Shown: one piece after another, positions 40,842-49,792 of the stretch | Numbering within the stretch: the first letter of the stretch is position 1 | Layout of the letters: every line of letters starts with the position of its first letter | Source of the DNA: CANMIH01 sp049116335 | GTDB taxonomy: Bacteria > Pseudomonadota > Alphaproteobacteria > Rhodobacterales > Rhodobacteraceae | Direction of reading: 5' to 3' | Assembly (NCBI GenBank): GCA_049116335.1 | Contig: JAGDYZ010000021.1 | Location: 156,225 to 220,224 of the forward strand | Length of the DNA: 64,000 nt | Position numbers and translations under genes: made by a program | The notes under the pieces: model-generated | Databases searched by the model: none | Told to the model about the DNA's origin: nothing | The model's input: the letters and a program-made list of their open reading frames with translations, nothing else

Positions 40842-41052
40842 GGCAAACCTCAGCGCTTTCACCGACGAAAAATTCGTCAGGCTGGCCGTTCAAGCGGGTG
40901 CCATCCCGACTGGTCAATCCGATAGCTGACCCATTCCGCGTGAAGGTGATGAGGTATTGCCCGAGGTCATCACGCGTCACCAAATATCCGCTGTTGATCC
41001 AGTGAACGCGGTTGCCCGCGTCCACTGCCGCTTTGATCTCTTCCAAGGTCAT
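40828..41052 (-). CDS. Leading-region hypothetical protein (74 aa)
   Basis: This 74-residue protein has a GAGGAGG ribosome site and ATGA overlap with the gene before it. The sequence pattern (Gly-Asn-Arg-Val-His-Trp-Ile-Asn-Ser-Gly-Tyr-Leu-Val, then Tyr-Leu-Ile-Thr-Phe) suggests a small beta-rich fold. I recall similar proteins near ArdC-type genes on Rhodobacterales plasmids. The function is unknown. Confidence 0.65.
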   Translation of the reverse strand: MTLEEIKAAVDAGNRVHWINSGYLVTRDDLGQYLITFTRNGSAIGLTSRDGTRLNGQPDEFFVGESAEVCHEIL

Positions 41053-41252
41053 CGCAACGCCTCCTCAAGGATTGAGAGAGCCCCAAGACAATCGTCGATA
41101 TAGGGCTGCTCTTCGCCGTCCAGATCGTTCAGTTCCAGTCGGTTCAACACCGCGTAAAGCGTGGCGCGCGCCTCACGGGCGGCGCTTCGCAAGCTGACGG
41201 TATCTTCCAGACGCGCCGTCGCAAAATCATCACTGTGAAAATCAGGGATCAT
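41049..41252 (-). CDS. Leading-region hypothetical protein (67 aa)
   Basis: This 67-residue acidic, helical protein (Thr-Val-Ser-Leu-Arg-Ser-Ala-Ala-Arg-Glu-Ala-Arg, ending Leu-Ser-Ile-Leu-Glu-Glu-Ala-Leu-Arg) shares ATGA with the stop of the upstream gene. An earlier Met (41279) overlaps more and is less likely. No family is recognised. Confidence 0.6.
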   Translation of the reverse strand: MIPDFHSDDFATARLEDTVSLRSAAREARATLYAVLNRLELNDLDGEEQPYIDDCLGALSILEEALR

Positions 41253-41557
41253 CGGATTTCTCCTGCTTTGTGTTTCCAACGCGGGGCGATGTCTTTGAAC
41301 GACACCGTGAAGGGCGGCAGCGCGTCAAAGCCGTTCGAGCTCTTGACCACCTTCACCTTCGCGCAGTCATCCTCGACGCTGAGGATCTCGACGCAGAACA
41401 CACCGCCCAAACCTGACGGAACAACGATCTCCTTCAGCTCGTGCCGATGCTTCCCGCAATAGACGCAAGTGCTATAGAGCCCGTCGATGATGTGACCGCC
41501 GGTCGTGCGATCACAGTCGCAGGTCCAGAATTTCGAGGGCTGATATTTGTGAGCCAT
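41249..41557 (-). CDS. Leading-region zinc-ribbon-like protein (102 aa)
   Basis: This 102-residue protein starts at 41557 after AGGAGGCCACAA, the same leader found before the anti-restriction gene. Cys-Asp-Cys and Cys-Val-Tyr-Cys-Gly-Lys-His near residues 11-33 form a possible zinc site. The rest looks beta-rich (Val-Phe-Cys-Val-Glu-Ile-Leu-Ser-Val). It is the first gene of a four-gene operon on the oriT-proximal side. The function is unknown. Confidence 0.65.
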   Translation of the reverse strand: MAHKYQPSKFWTCDCDRTTGGHIIDGLYSTCVYCGKHRHELKEIVVPSGLGGVFCVEILSVEDDCAKVKVVKSSNGFDALPPFTVSFKDIAPRWKHKAGEIR

Positions 41558-42004
41558 TTGTGGCCTCCTTTTGGGTGCTGCGGTCGGGGCTTGGCTCCCC
41601 TTCCGCCGATGGGCTGCACACCGGCCAATCTGATCTGACCGAATACGCATGTATTCGGCGGAACAGAGTGGGTAGGGGCACAGCCCGACCCACGGCCCAG
41701 GAGCGGCCAGTCAATGGGTCAAAGCCCACAACTGGTGCGGCCCGCAGCGCGCCCCGCGCGAGGACACGGGTTGCAGGCTTTGACGACGCGCCTGCGCGGC
41801 GCTTGCCCATTGACGGGACGCGACTGGGATGTTGGGCGGACCAATCAAATTGAAAGAAGCCTGAAGGAGGTGAGCGGGCTGAAAGCCGGTCGATCCTCCG
41901 CACAGTCCGTTTCTCAGAGCGGCCCGTGCGCACCAGCACGGGCCACAATTTTGCATCTCGTTGAAAGTGCCTGCGCCCCGCCGCATGAGGCGGGGCGCAG
42001 GTGC
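41558..42004 (-). promoter_or_regulatory. Structured leader A of the oriT-proximal operon
   Basis: These 447 bp are non-coding and highly structured. Besides repeat A there is a nested dyad, GTCAATGGG (41710-41718) with CCCATTGAC (41806-41814), and inside it GTCAAAGCC (41718-41726) with GGCTTTGAC (41776-41784). A second conserved block shared with leader B, GGATGTTGGGCGGACCAA, is near 41828. The ability of one strand to fold resembles single-strand promoters of plasmid leading regions, but that is inference. Confidence 0.5.
41597..41698. repeat. Leader repeat A (about 100 bp)
   Basis: This block is about 90% identical to 43103-43203. It contains the 8-bp hairpin CCGAATAC-GCAT-GTATTCGG (41639-41658), identical in both copies. 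It lies upstream of the 102-aa gene in the same relation as repeat B to the ArdC gene. It is probably a shared promoter or leader. Confidence 0.85.
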
Positions 42005-42184
42005 TCAAAGCTCAACACCAGACTTCAAGTTGCCGTCCGGATCGAGCCACGAACGGGCCTCGGCGCAATCCAAGCAAATACAAGAGCAACTGCCTTTCAC
42101 GATGACCGGCGCAAGAAAGATCACCGGATTTGACGCGCCGCATTTGCGGCACGTCATCGGGGGTAAGATTGCGGGGCCGCTCAT
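42005..42184 (-). CDS. Zinc-ribbon small protein after ArdC (59 aa)
   Basis: This 59-residue protein shares ATGA with the stop of the anti-restriction gene. It has Cys-Arg-Lys-Cys-Gly-Ala-Ser-Asn (12-19) and Cys-Ser-Cys-Ile-Cys-Leu-Asp-Cys, a four-cysteine zinc-ribbon pattern, followed by Ser-Trp-Leu-Asp-Pro-Asp-Gly. It is co-expressed with the ArdC-like gene. The function is unknown. An upstream frame to 42364 overlaps the ArdC gene and is rejected. Confidence 0.65.
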   Translation of the reverse strand: MSGPAILPPMTCRKCGASNPVIFLAPVIVKGSCSCICLDCAEARSWLDPDGNLKSGVEL

Positions 42185-43059
42185 GCTGCGGCCGCTTTCG
42201 ATTGACCTGCGGCTGCTAGGACAAAATCGGCGGCTTTCTGCGCCTCGGACGCCGCACGAAAAATCGCCCGTTTGTCCTCTTTGAGCGCTTTCAACCAACC
42301 TTCGACATAGGCGGCGCTTTGGTCGAATTCCGGCGCCACGCCAATCTGGGCACCAAGGAAACAAGCGCCGATTTCCGCCACCAACTCCTCAAAGGCATAG
42401 GCTTCGCGGTTCGCAAATTTCTTGATCCGCTCCAGCCGCTTTTCGCTACCGGTCCAATGGATTGATTCATGGGCAAGGGTTGCAAAATACCCTTTCGCAC
42501 TATGAAAGGTCGCTACGGGCGGCATATGGATGTGATCCTTGGCCGGGCTGTAATAGGCTCGCGGCTCATCGGTGGTCACGATCTCCGCACCCGTGCGAGC
42601 AAAAAACGACTCAAGCTCGGGATCGGCCTCAGTGCCAAGATCGCGCGGGGCCTCGGGCCGGATGTAGTAATCCTCCGGCAAACCTTCGATCTGATCCGCG
42701 TTGAAGACGCGGTAAGCGCGCGCATAGGGCAGTTCTTCCTCAATGCCCAATTCGTTCTCTCGGGTGAACGTCCCGTATTTGACCACGGTCGACGACGTTT
42801 CGCCTTTGCGGACTTGGCCGCCCAGCTCTTGCGCCTGCTTGTAGGTCATCCAGCGGCTGGACACATAGCCATTCTTGGCGGCCATGACCCAGAGCATCAG
42901 GATGTTGATCCCGCGATACTCCTCGCCGTTGTGCCGTGTTGGCAAGGCAATACCGGACGCGCTTCCGGTCCACGGCTTGCGCCACGGCGGCGTGCCTGCC
43001 TCGATCTCGGCAATAATGGTGTCGGTGACATGGGCATAAACATCAAACTTCGGTGCCAT
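42181..43059 (-). CDS. ardC: ArdC-like anti-restriction protein
   Basis: This 292-residue protein has the N-terminal ssDNA-binding domain (Gly-Thr-Pro-Pro-Trp-Arg-Lys-Pro-Trp, 22-30; Tyr-Arg-Gly-Ile-Asn, 48-52) and a C-terminal zincin domain with His-Glu-Ser-Ile-His (197-201) followed by Thr-Gly-Ser. This is the full ArdC/DUF1738 layout, as in TraC1/ArdC of conjugative plasmids. It protects incoming single-stranded or newly copied DNA from host restriction. It is read toward oriT, as expected for a leading-region gene, and preceded by leader repeat B. Confidence 0.93.
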   Translation of the reverse strand: MAPKFDVYAHVTDTIIAEIEAGTPPWRKPWTGSASGIALPTRHNGEEYRGINILMLWVMAAKNGYVSSRWMTYKQAQELGGQVRKGETSSTVVKYGTFTRENELGIEEELPYARAYRVFNADQIEGLPEDYYIRPEAPRDLGTEADPELESFFARTGAEIVTTDEPRAYYSPAKDHIHMPPVATFHSAKGYFATLAHESIHWTGSEKRLERIKKFANREAYAFEELVAEIGACFLGAQIGVAPEFDQSAAYVEGWLKALKEDKRAIFRAASEAQKAADFVLAAAGQSKAAAA

Positions 43060-43629
43060 TTGTGGCCTCCTCGATCAAAGTGACGCGGGTGAGGCTTCGC
43101 GCCCCCTTCCGCCGATGGGCTGCGCCTCGGCCACCTGATCTGACCGAATACGCATGTATTCGGCGGAACAGAGTGGGAGAGGGCAAAGCCCGACCCACGG
43201 CCCTGAACGGGGCTGTCAATCGGCCACATTTGCGAAGAAAATGTCTGCGCCAAAATCAGACGCCAGTTTGCCCCGCGAGGAATGGCTCGCCCGCGAGACA
43301 GGGGAAATTGGTGGCTGATTTTGGGGATGGACTATGGTTGACCGCCACGGTCAGGGATGTTGGGCGGACCAAACAAAAGGAATGATGCCTGGACCGGGGT
43401 GAGCGGGCCAACGGCCCGTTGAGCCTCGGTGCAGTCTACTGGGAGATGTTGCCCGCGCGCTTAAGCGCGGGTTCCTCTGAAACCATGCGATACTTCCCAG
43501 GCCGCGCGCGATACAAGGCCAAAGCAATCCCTCAACCCGCTGACAGAATTACAAGATATCGCAGACAGTCCGCTGAGTATATGGTTCTTAAATGTAGACC
43601 CATCCTTTAGGTTGAACTAGACTTGAGCT
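43060..43629 (-). promoter_or_regulatory. Structured leader B of the ArdC operon and upstream gap
   Basis: No gene is visible in these 570 bp. In addition to repeat B, CCAAAATCAG (43250-43259) pairs with CTGATTTTGG (43315-43324), with GCCAGTTT / AAATTGGTGGC and CCCC / GGGG pairs nested inside, so one strand can fold into a roughly 75-nt imperfect hairpin. The block GGATGTTGGGCGGACCAA recurs near 43355. A GC hairpin (CCCGCGC / GCGCGGG) is near 43452-43471. The promoter of the WYL gene should be in the last 150 bp. Confidence 0.5.
43103..43203. repeat. Leader repeat B (about 100 bp)
   Basis: Second copy of the leader block at 41597-41698, with the same 20-bp hairpin (43144-43163) and the same downstream AGGAGGCCACAA-ATG. 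It lies 44-144 bp before the ArdC start. Confidence 0.85.
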
Positions 43630-44490
43630 ATGATAAGCGAATCGAACAGTCTTTCACGATGGCAGCAGGATCGCCGTGCATTCATTGAGCACAGGGTCTT
43701 TTGGCGTGGACGTGTCGGCCTTGCGGATCTGATGGATGTTATGGGCCTCAGTCGGGCTCAAGCTTCGAAAGACCTCAATAGCTACATCAATGATCATCCC
43801 GAACACATCATCTACGATAAAACGGCCAAAACCTACGTTCTGGGCCCGAAGTTCGAAGAACACTACACTGCGCTTGATCCGTCAGAGTATCTTGATGATC
43901 TCCTGACGATCTCACGGGGCGGTTCAGTCCCCGCTGCAGACTGGATTGTCTACCAACCGGACATTCTGGCAACCACTGTGCCTGGGCGCGGACTAAGCGC
44001 GCTAACGCTTCGCAACGTCTTATTGGCCTGTGAACAGCGCAAAGAGCTGCAGATAAGCTATCAGTCCATGTCCTCCCCCGATCCAGAAAATCGCGTTATC
44101 ATTCCTCATGCCCTCGCACATGACGGATTTCGTTGGCATGCGAGAGCGCTTTGCTCAAAAGACCAAGTTTTCAAAGACTTTGTTCTCGGACGCATACTGA
44201 AGAGCGCGTTGGGAGAACAATCAGATGTCGACGGCAGTACAGATGAAGACTGGAACCAAACAATAACGCTCAAAATAGCACCGCACCCTGGCCTATCCGA
44301 AAACCAACGGAGAATAGTTGAACTCGACTACGCAATGCAGAACGGCATAGCAGAAATACAAGTGCGAAGATGCCTTCTATTTTACAACCTGAAGCGGCTA
44401 GGCTTGGACGTGGATCCGAGTTCAAGATCCCCCAATGAGCAGCAAATTATTCTCCAAAACAGAGATTCACTGGCGAGAGCGGAAGTATAG
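43630..44490 (+). CDS. WYL-domain transcriptional regulator (BrxR/CapW-like)
   Basis: This 286-residue protein has an N-terminal winged HTH (Val-Gly-Leu-Ala-Asp-Leu-Met-Asp-Val-Met-Gly-Leu-Ser-Arg-Ala-Gln-Ala-Ser-Lys-Asp-Leu). A central WYL-type domain has Leu-Gln-Ile-Ser-Tyr-Gln-Ser-Met and Pro-His-Ala-Leu-Ala-His-Asp-Gly-Phe-Arg-Trp-His-Ala-Arg (about 156-169), followed by a WCX-like C-terminus. This wHTH-WYL-WCX layout is that of BrxR/CapW repressors that control phage-defence operons. It directly precedes the giant helicase gene. It probably represses the block until a ligand (perhaps nucleic acid) appears. Confidence 0.85.
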   Translation: MISESNSLSRWQQDRRAFIEHRVFWRGRVGLADLMDVMGLSRAQASKDLNSYINDHPEHIIYDKTAKTYVLGPKFEEHYTALDPSEYLDDLLTISRGGSVPAADWIVYQPDILATTVPGRGLSALTLRNVLLACEQRKELQISYQSMSSPDPENRVIIPHALAHDGFRWHARALCSKDQVFKDFVLGRILKSALGEQSDVDGSTDEDWNQTITLKIAPHPGLSENQRRIVELDYAMQNGIAEIQVRRCLLFYNLKRLGLDVDPSSRSPNEQQIILQNRDSLARAEV

Positions 44491-44494
44491 TAAT

Positions 44495-47400
44495 ATGGAC
44501 GTATTCAATCTCGATCGATTTGTTATCGATCAATACAAAGCATTTTCAAGGTCCTTTACGAAAATCAGGTCACCAGAAATTTCTTCTAAGGTTGACTCTT
44601 TATATGACGACAATCGATTTTGGCCCGAACCGCTTTTGCAGATCAATCCACATTATGCATCAGGCGGGTCTATCCGTGATTTCATCAAAGGAGGTATGCT
44701 TGAGCCAGAATGCTCTGACGTGTTCCACGACAAGTGGGGCCCAGCGGATCAGGCTGATCCAAGCCTAAAGCTTCGCAAGCACCAAGAACAAGCTATCAGC
44801 TTCGCAAAAGAACGCCAAAGCTACGTCGTCACAACCGGCACAGGATCTGGCAAGTCGCTGTGTTTCTTCATTCCAATCATAGACGCCGCCATTCGCGCCA
44901 AGAAAGCGGGTGGAGGCGCGAAAACACGTGCTATTGTCATTTATCCAATGAACGCATTGGCGAATAGCCAAGCAAAAGAACTTGAAGGCTACCTTGGATC
45001 TGCAACTGGCGGTCTTGTCACCTACGCGCGTTACACGGGCCAAGAAAGCAACGAAGACAGGCAACTCATCAAGGCCAATCCGCCAGATATTTTACTCACC
45101 AACTTCATGATGCTTGAGCTTCTGATGACACGTCAGAGTGACTTGGATCGCAAGGTACTGCAAAATTGCGAAGGCTTGCAGTTCATCGTTCTGGACGAAC
45201 TTCATACCTATCGGGGGAGGCAGGGTGCTGACGTTGCCATGCTCATGCGCCGTCTGCGCTCTCGCATTGGCGCCCCCAAGAATCCTCCCCTGTGCATAGG
45301 CACATCAGCAACTATGGCGTCAGAAGGTGCCCAACACGAAAAGAACGAGGCAGTCGCACGCATTGCCAGTCAGATTTTTGGAGCTGATATCGGTCCAGAT
45401 GCCGTTGTAACAGAAACCCTCAAACGAGTGACGAACCCCGTAAAAATTGGAGTTAAAGGCTCAAGTGGGCTTTCGGATGCCGTTCTCGCTGCCTCCAAGG
45501 GGAATGTAGCCCAAGGTCTCAAGAATTCTGATTTCTTCGATGATCCTCTGGCTATCTGGGTCGAGACCCGGATTGGGCTCAAAAATGTTGAAACCAAGCC
45601 TGAAAGAGCAAAGCCAATCTCACTAGAAGAAGCGGCTAAGACCCTTTCCACTGATTGTGGACTGGATGTAGAACTCTGCGCTCAAGCCCTCCGTGAAGCA
45701 CTCATCGGATATTCTGTTCCGGAAAAAGACCGAGTTGAGGGTAGTAAGGAATACTCCCCACTTTTTGCGTTTAAACTACACCAGTTCGTAGCGGGTGCAG
45801 GCAGGCTCTACATGACCCTGCGCCCTGAGGGTGAGCGGGATGTGACCTTCAGCGGACAGCTCTTCAACCCGAATAATGACGCTGAACGGCTCTACCCCAC
45901 CCATTTTTGCCGGAACTGCGGCCAAGAGTTCCATCCGGTAACACTTCGCAGCCATGACGGTACGGATGTCTTCGAGAAGCGAGAAATCGACGATATCCCG
46001 GTAGAAGGCGATGAAGATGATGATGGGGCAGATTGGGGTTTCCTAATGCCTGAACCCACAAGTTCAGACTTCGGTTTTTCCGGAAAAGACGAGGACTACC
46101 CAGACGCATGGCTTGATGAGAAGCCAAATGGCGAAAAGCGCTTGAAAGCCACCTATCGCAAGAAGCGGGCACAACAGTTTTCTGTTCTGCCAGACGGGAC
46201 CGCTCATTCCGGATCACGGCAAGCTTGGTTCCTGCCCGGAAAATATCGTTTCTGCCCCTCCTGTCGGGATGTCAGCACCTCTACAGCACGAGACATCAAC
46301 AAACTGGCCTCCCTGAGTGCCGAGAGCAGAAGCTCTGCCACGACCATCTTGCTGTCTACCGTGTTGCGCTGGATGAATTCGCCAGAGTCCACGATTGACG
46401 ATTATTCGCGCAAGCTACTCGCATTCACGGACAATCGCCAGGATGCTGCCCTACAGGCAGGTCACTTCAACGATTTCGTGTTTGTCACTATGCTTAGGGG
46501 GGCGATCATTAGCGCCCTGCGTTCGGCGCCAGATGGCTCGCTCGATGAAGCAAATATTGGCCAAGAGGTCCAAAAAGCGCTCGGTTTCCTTGCTTCACCA
46601 GATTATGCCCAACGTGCACCTGAGTGGCTACTGAACACCGGAGTTAAGGGTGAACGTCGCAACGAGGCTGAAGCCATCTTGCGGCAGAACCTACAGCATC
46701 TCTTCTGGATCGATCAACGTAGAGGTTGGCGCTACACGAACCCTAACCTTGAACAGCTTGGGCTGCTCTCAGCACGTTACAAATATCTTGATGATATTTC
46801 AGCTGATGTTGATGAATTCCGCAGTTCACCCATTCTCAACAATGCCAGCACCGAAGAGCGCAGAGAGGCTCTCAAGGCGCTTTACGACCATATGCGTAAG
46901 GGTCTTGCCGTTGATTGTGCCGCTCTCAACAGACTGAAGCTCGAAGAACTGGTCGGCAAAAACCACAACCTCATCAAGTCACCATGGAACGTCGATGATG
47001 ACCGCATGGTGACCTCTACAATCTTCATGACCGAGCCGCCAAAGCGGAAGGAAATGAAGAACAAGGATGAAGACAGGCTCCTTCGTGGAAGTCCTACCAG
47101 CGCCATCGGTCGTAAAATGCGGGAGCTGACTTTTTCTGGCCGTCGCATCGAGTTGAAAGAAGTTCCGGAAGTTCTTGAAGGACTGCTGAAAGCATCTGAG
47201 AACTATGGCTCAGTCATAAAAGAAGCTGGGCCATTCGGGATGGGGTGGCGGCTCGCAGGGTCCACCGTCCGCTTCGCTCTCGATGAAATGCTTACTGATG
47301 CCGAACTGACAAATACCTACTTTGTCGGCGTCTATCAGATGGTCTCTGAAATGCTCGACCGAGGTGGTCAAACGCTCTTCGGTTTCGAGGGTCGTGAACA

Positions 47401-49789
47401 CACCGCTCAGGTTGAAGGGGATCTTCGAGAGTTGCGGGAGATGCGCTTCCGCTATGGTAAAGAAGACCGGAAGGCTCTATCAGAGGCAGAAGAAAGCCTG
47501 AAAAACTTCAAGGAAGACAGTCGCTTTCTTCCAACACTTTTCTGCTCCCCGACAATGGAACTTGGCGTCGATATTTCCGCCATGAATGTGGTCTATCTGC
47601 GCAATGCTCCTCCTACAGCTGCCAACTACGCACAACGCAGTGGTCGTGCTGGCCGTAGTGGTCAGGCTGCGTTGATCTTGACCTATTGTGCCGCTCAAAG
47701 TCCGCACGATCAGTATTTCTTCGACCGAAAGACCGATCTTGTTGATGGCGTTGTGGTTCCACCGTCCATCGATCTCAAAAACCGTGACTTGGTTGAAAGC
47801 CATCTCAACGCTGAGTGGCTCGCCTCACTGGGTATGGAACTGAAAGATGACAACATCGAGTTGGACAAGAACATCAAGGCAAACCTTGACCTCTCTGACC
47901 CAGCAAAAGCACTCCTGCCAGAAATCCGGGATGTAGCTGCTGCCCCCAAAACGGCTCAACGTGCAAGACCACTCATCACAGCCGTTTTGACAGCTTTGGA
48001 AAAAGACTACGGAGGAGACAACCCACGCTGGTTCAAGTCTAAGGATTTTGTGACCGAGGATATCGTCGCGAAAGCGCCAGCTCGCTTCAATGATACCTTC
48101 AACCGTTGGCGGGATCTCTTGAAGGCTGCTGAGCGTTCTATCGACCTGGCTGAGCAAACTCTGAAAGATTACACGATTTCTCCGCCAGAGAGGAAAGCTG
48201 CAGAAGACCGTCGCCGCATGGGCGAATTCCAGCGGTCGATCCTTTTGTCGAACCAGTCGAACAAGGATAATGACTTCTACATCTACAGGTATCTGGCGAC
48301 TGAAGGTTTCTTGCCCGGGTATAACTTCCCCCGCCTTCCTTTGATGGCTTATGTGCAGGGCGGAAATGATGGCAAGAACCAGCGCTACATCCAGCGTGCC
48401 AGGTTCCTTGCGATTTCAGAATTCGGACCGCAAAGCCTCGTTTATCACGAAGGGCGTGCCTTCCGTGTTGACCGTGCCCTTCTCAAGGAGGCTGGTGACC
48501 GAGATGATGGCTATCTAAGCACCAAATCACGTGCCCTCTGCCCCTCTTGTGGAGCAAGCCATGATGGTGAGCATCCGGAACGTTGCCATGTGTGTAACAC
48601 AGCACTCAGTAAATCTGTACCGCTGACCAATCTCTACCGTATTGAGAATGTTGGCACACGCCCCGCTGAACGGATCACTTCAAATGACGAAGAGCGTAAA
48701 CGCCAGGGCTTTGAGATCCAGACGACATTCGCTTTCGATGCGTCCAGCTACACCGCATCGATGAAAGTCAGCGATGATGCCGGTAACATCATCCAGATCG
48801 ACTACGCTCAAGCTGCCTATATCAGCCGGATCAATAAAGGCTTACGGCGTCGAGCCGACAAATCCGAGATTGGCTTCTACATCAATCCAAAAACTGGCGT
48901 ATGGGTCGGCAAACCCAAAGACGACGGCAGTGTTGAAGAGCGTCCCGACCAACTCAAACAGCTCATTGTCCCGCTGGTAGAAGACCGCAAGAATGCACTG
49001 CTCATCCGATTTGATGACGAGTGGCTTTCTGACCTCGGCAAGGAAGCTGATAAGACACTCACGACACTTCAACACGCATTGGCTCGTGGTATCGAAGCTG
49101 TATTCCAGCTTGAAGAAGGTGAGATCCTCGTGGAGCCAACGCCTTCCCGTTCAGAACGCCGTGCGCTTTTGTTCTATGAAGCTGCCGAAGGTGGTGCTGG
49201 TGCTCTCGGACAGATGGTGTCTGAAAAAGACAGCATCGCACTGGTTGCTCGAAAAGCACTCGAAATCATGCATTTTGAACCTTCATCCTTCAGCACGCCG
49301 CATAGTGATCCCGATAAGCTTGTTCAGAAGGCTGGTGTGGATTGCGTGGCTGGCTGCTACAGATGTGTGCTGTCCTACTTCAACCAACCTGACCACGAGC
49401 ATATCGAGCGACGTGATGAGGAAATGCAGAGGATGCTGCTGAGGCTGGCCTACAGCACAACCTCTGCACCGGAAGAAACCAGAACAGAACCTGCACCACT
49501 AACGGCTGCGAACGAGGCAGGATCAGTATCCTCGCCTGTTCTTTCATCTGGAGCAGATGTTGATGCAGGGGATCTGCCGCCTACTGAGCCAAATCCTTTG
49601 GTCATCGCTGGTGTCGAGATCCCGCTTTTCTGGCGAAATAAACGCATTGTTGCGGTTGAAGAGGATCGGGTGACCGAGGAACTTCGCTTGGCTTTGGATG
49701 CAAAGGGCGTCAGGCTTTTTGTTCTTCCTACATCACCTGACCATAAAAAACAGGTCTTCAACGACCTGAAATCCGCCTTGAAGGAGTAA
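44495..49789 (+). CDS. Giant DEAD/DEAH helicase with DUF1998 domain
   Basis: This 1,764-residue SF2 helicase has Walker A Gly-Thr-Gly-Ser-Gly-Lys-Ser (115-121) and motif II Asp234-Glu-Leu-His followed by Thr-Tyr-Arg-Gly-Arg-Gln-Gly-Ala-Asp-Val-Ala. It also has two Cys4-type zinc patches (Phe-Cys-Arg-Asn-Cys-Gly; Cys-Pro-Ser-Cys-Gly-Ala...Cys-His-Val-Cys) and motif VI Gln-Arg-Ser-Gly-Arg-Ala-Gly-Arg. The C-terminal DUF1998 has Glu-Gly-Gly-Ala-Gly-Ala-Leu and Asp-Cys-Val-Ala-Gly-Cys-Tyr-Arg-Cys. Such proteins include MrfA (repair), Druantia DruE and DISARM DrmA/DrmB parts. An earlier Met (44435) overlaps the WYL gene by 56 bp. Confidence 0.88.
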   Translation: MDVFNLDRFVIDQYKAFSRSFTKIRSPEISSKVDSLYDDNRFWPEPLLQINPHYASGGSIRDFIKGGMLEPECSDVFHDKWGPADQADPSLKLRKHQEQAISFAKERQSYVVTTGTGSGKSLCFFIPIIDAAIRAKKAGGGAKTRAIVIYPMNALANSQAKELEGYLGSATGGLVTYARYTGQESNEDRQLIKANPPDILLTNFMMLELLMTRQSDLDRKVLQNCEGLQFIVLDELHTYRGRQGADVAMLMRRLRSRIGAPKNPPLCIGTSATMASEGAQHEKNEAVARIASQIFGADIGPDAVVTETLKRVTNPVKIGVKGSSGLSDAVLAASKGNVAQGLKNSDFFDDPLAIWVETRIGLKNVETKPERAKPISLEEAAKTLSTDCGLDVELCAQALREALIGYSVPEKDRVEGSKEYSPLFAFKLHQFVAGAGRLYMTLRPEGERDVTFSGQLFNPNNDAERLYPTHFCRNCGQEFHPVTLRSHDGTDVFEKREIDDIPVEGDEDDDGADWGFLMPEPTSSDFGFSGKDEDYPDAWLDEKPNGEKRLKATYRKKRAQQFSVLPDGTAHSGSRQAWFLPGKYRFCPSCRDVSTSTARDINKLASLSAESRSSATTILLSTVLRWMNSPESTIDDYSRKLLAFTDNRQDAALQAGHFNDFVFVTMLRGAIISALRSAPDGSLDEANIGQEVQKALGFLASPDYAQRAPEWLLNTGVKGERRNEAEAILRQNLQHLFWIDQRRGWRYTNPNLEQLGLLSARYKYLDDISADVDEFRSSPILNNASTEERREALKALYDHMRKGLAVDCAALNRLKLEELVGKNHNLIKSPWNVDDDRMVTSTIFMTEPPKRKEMKNKDEDRLLRGSPTSAIGRKMRELTFSGRRIELKEVPEVLEGLLKASENYGSVIKEAGPFGMGWRLAGSTVRFALDEMLTDAELTNTYFVGVYQMVSEMLDRGGQTLFGFEGREHTAQVEGDLRELREMRFRYGKEDRKALSEAEESLKNFKEDSRFLPTLFCSPTMELGVDISAMNVVYLRNAPPTAANYAQRSGRAGRSGQAALILTYCAAQSPHDQYFFDRKTDLVDGVVVPPSIDLKNRDLVESHLNAEWLASLGMELKDDNIELDKNIKANLDLSDPAKALLPEIRDVAAAPKTAQRARPLITAVLTALEKDYGGDNPRWFKSKDFVTEDIVAKAPARFNDTFNRWRDLLKAAERSIDLAEQTLKDYTISPPERKAAEDRRRMGEFQRSILLSNQSNKDNDFYIYRYLATEGFLPGYNFPRLPLMAYVQGGNDGKNQRYIQRARFLAISEFGPQSLVYHEGRAFRVDRALLKEAGDRDDGYLSTKSRALCPSCGASHDGEHPERCHVCNTALSKSVPLTNLYRIENVGTRPAERITSNDEERKRQGFEIQTTFAFDASSYTASMKVSDDAGNIIQIDYAQAAYISRINKGLRRRADKSEIGFYINPKTGVWVGKPKDDGSVEERPDQLKQLIVPLVEDRKNALLIRFDDEWLSDLGKEADKTLTTLQHALARGIEAVFQLEEGEILVEPTPSRSERRALLFYEAAEGGAGALGQMVSEKDSIALVARKALEIMHFEPSSFSTPHSDPDKLVQKAGVDCVAGCYRCVLSYFNQPDHEHIERRDEEMQRMLLRLAYSTTSAPEETRTEPAPLTAANEAGSVSSPVLSSGADVDAGDLPPTEPNPLVIAGVEIPLFWRNKRIVAVEEDRVTEELRLALDAKGVRLFVLPTSPDHKKQVFNDLKSALKE

Positions 49790-49792
49790 ACC

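Noticed and set aside
41511..42008. 165-aa minus-strand frame and overlapping plus-strand frames in leader A
   Set aside because: They cover the repeated, hairpin-rich leader and have no family signal; the conserved unit is the DNA structure, not a protein.
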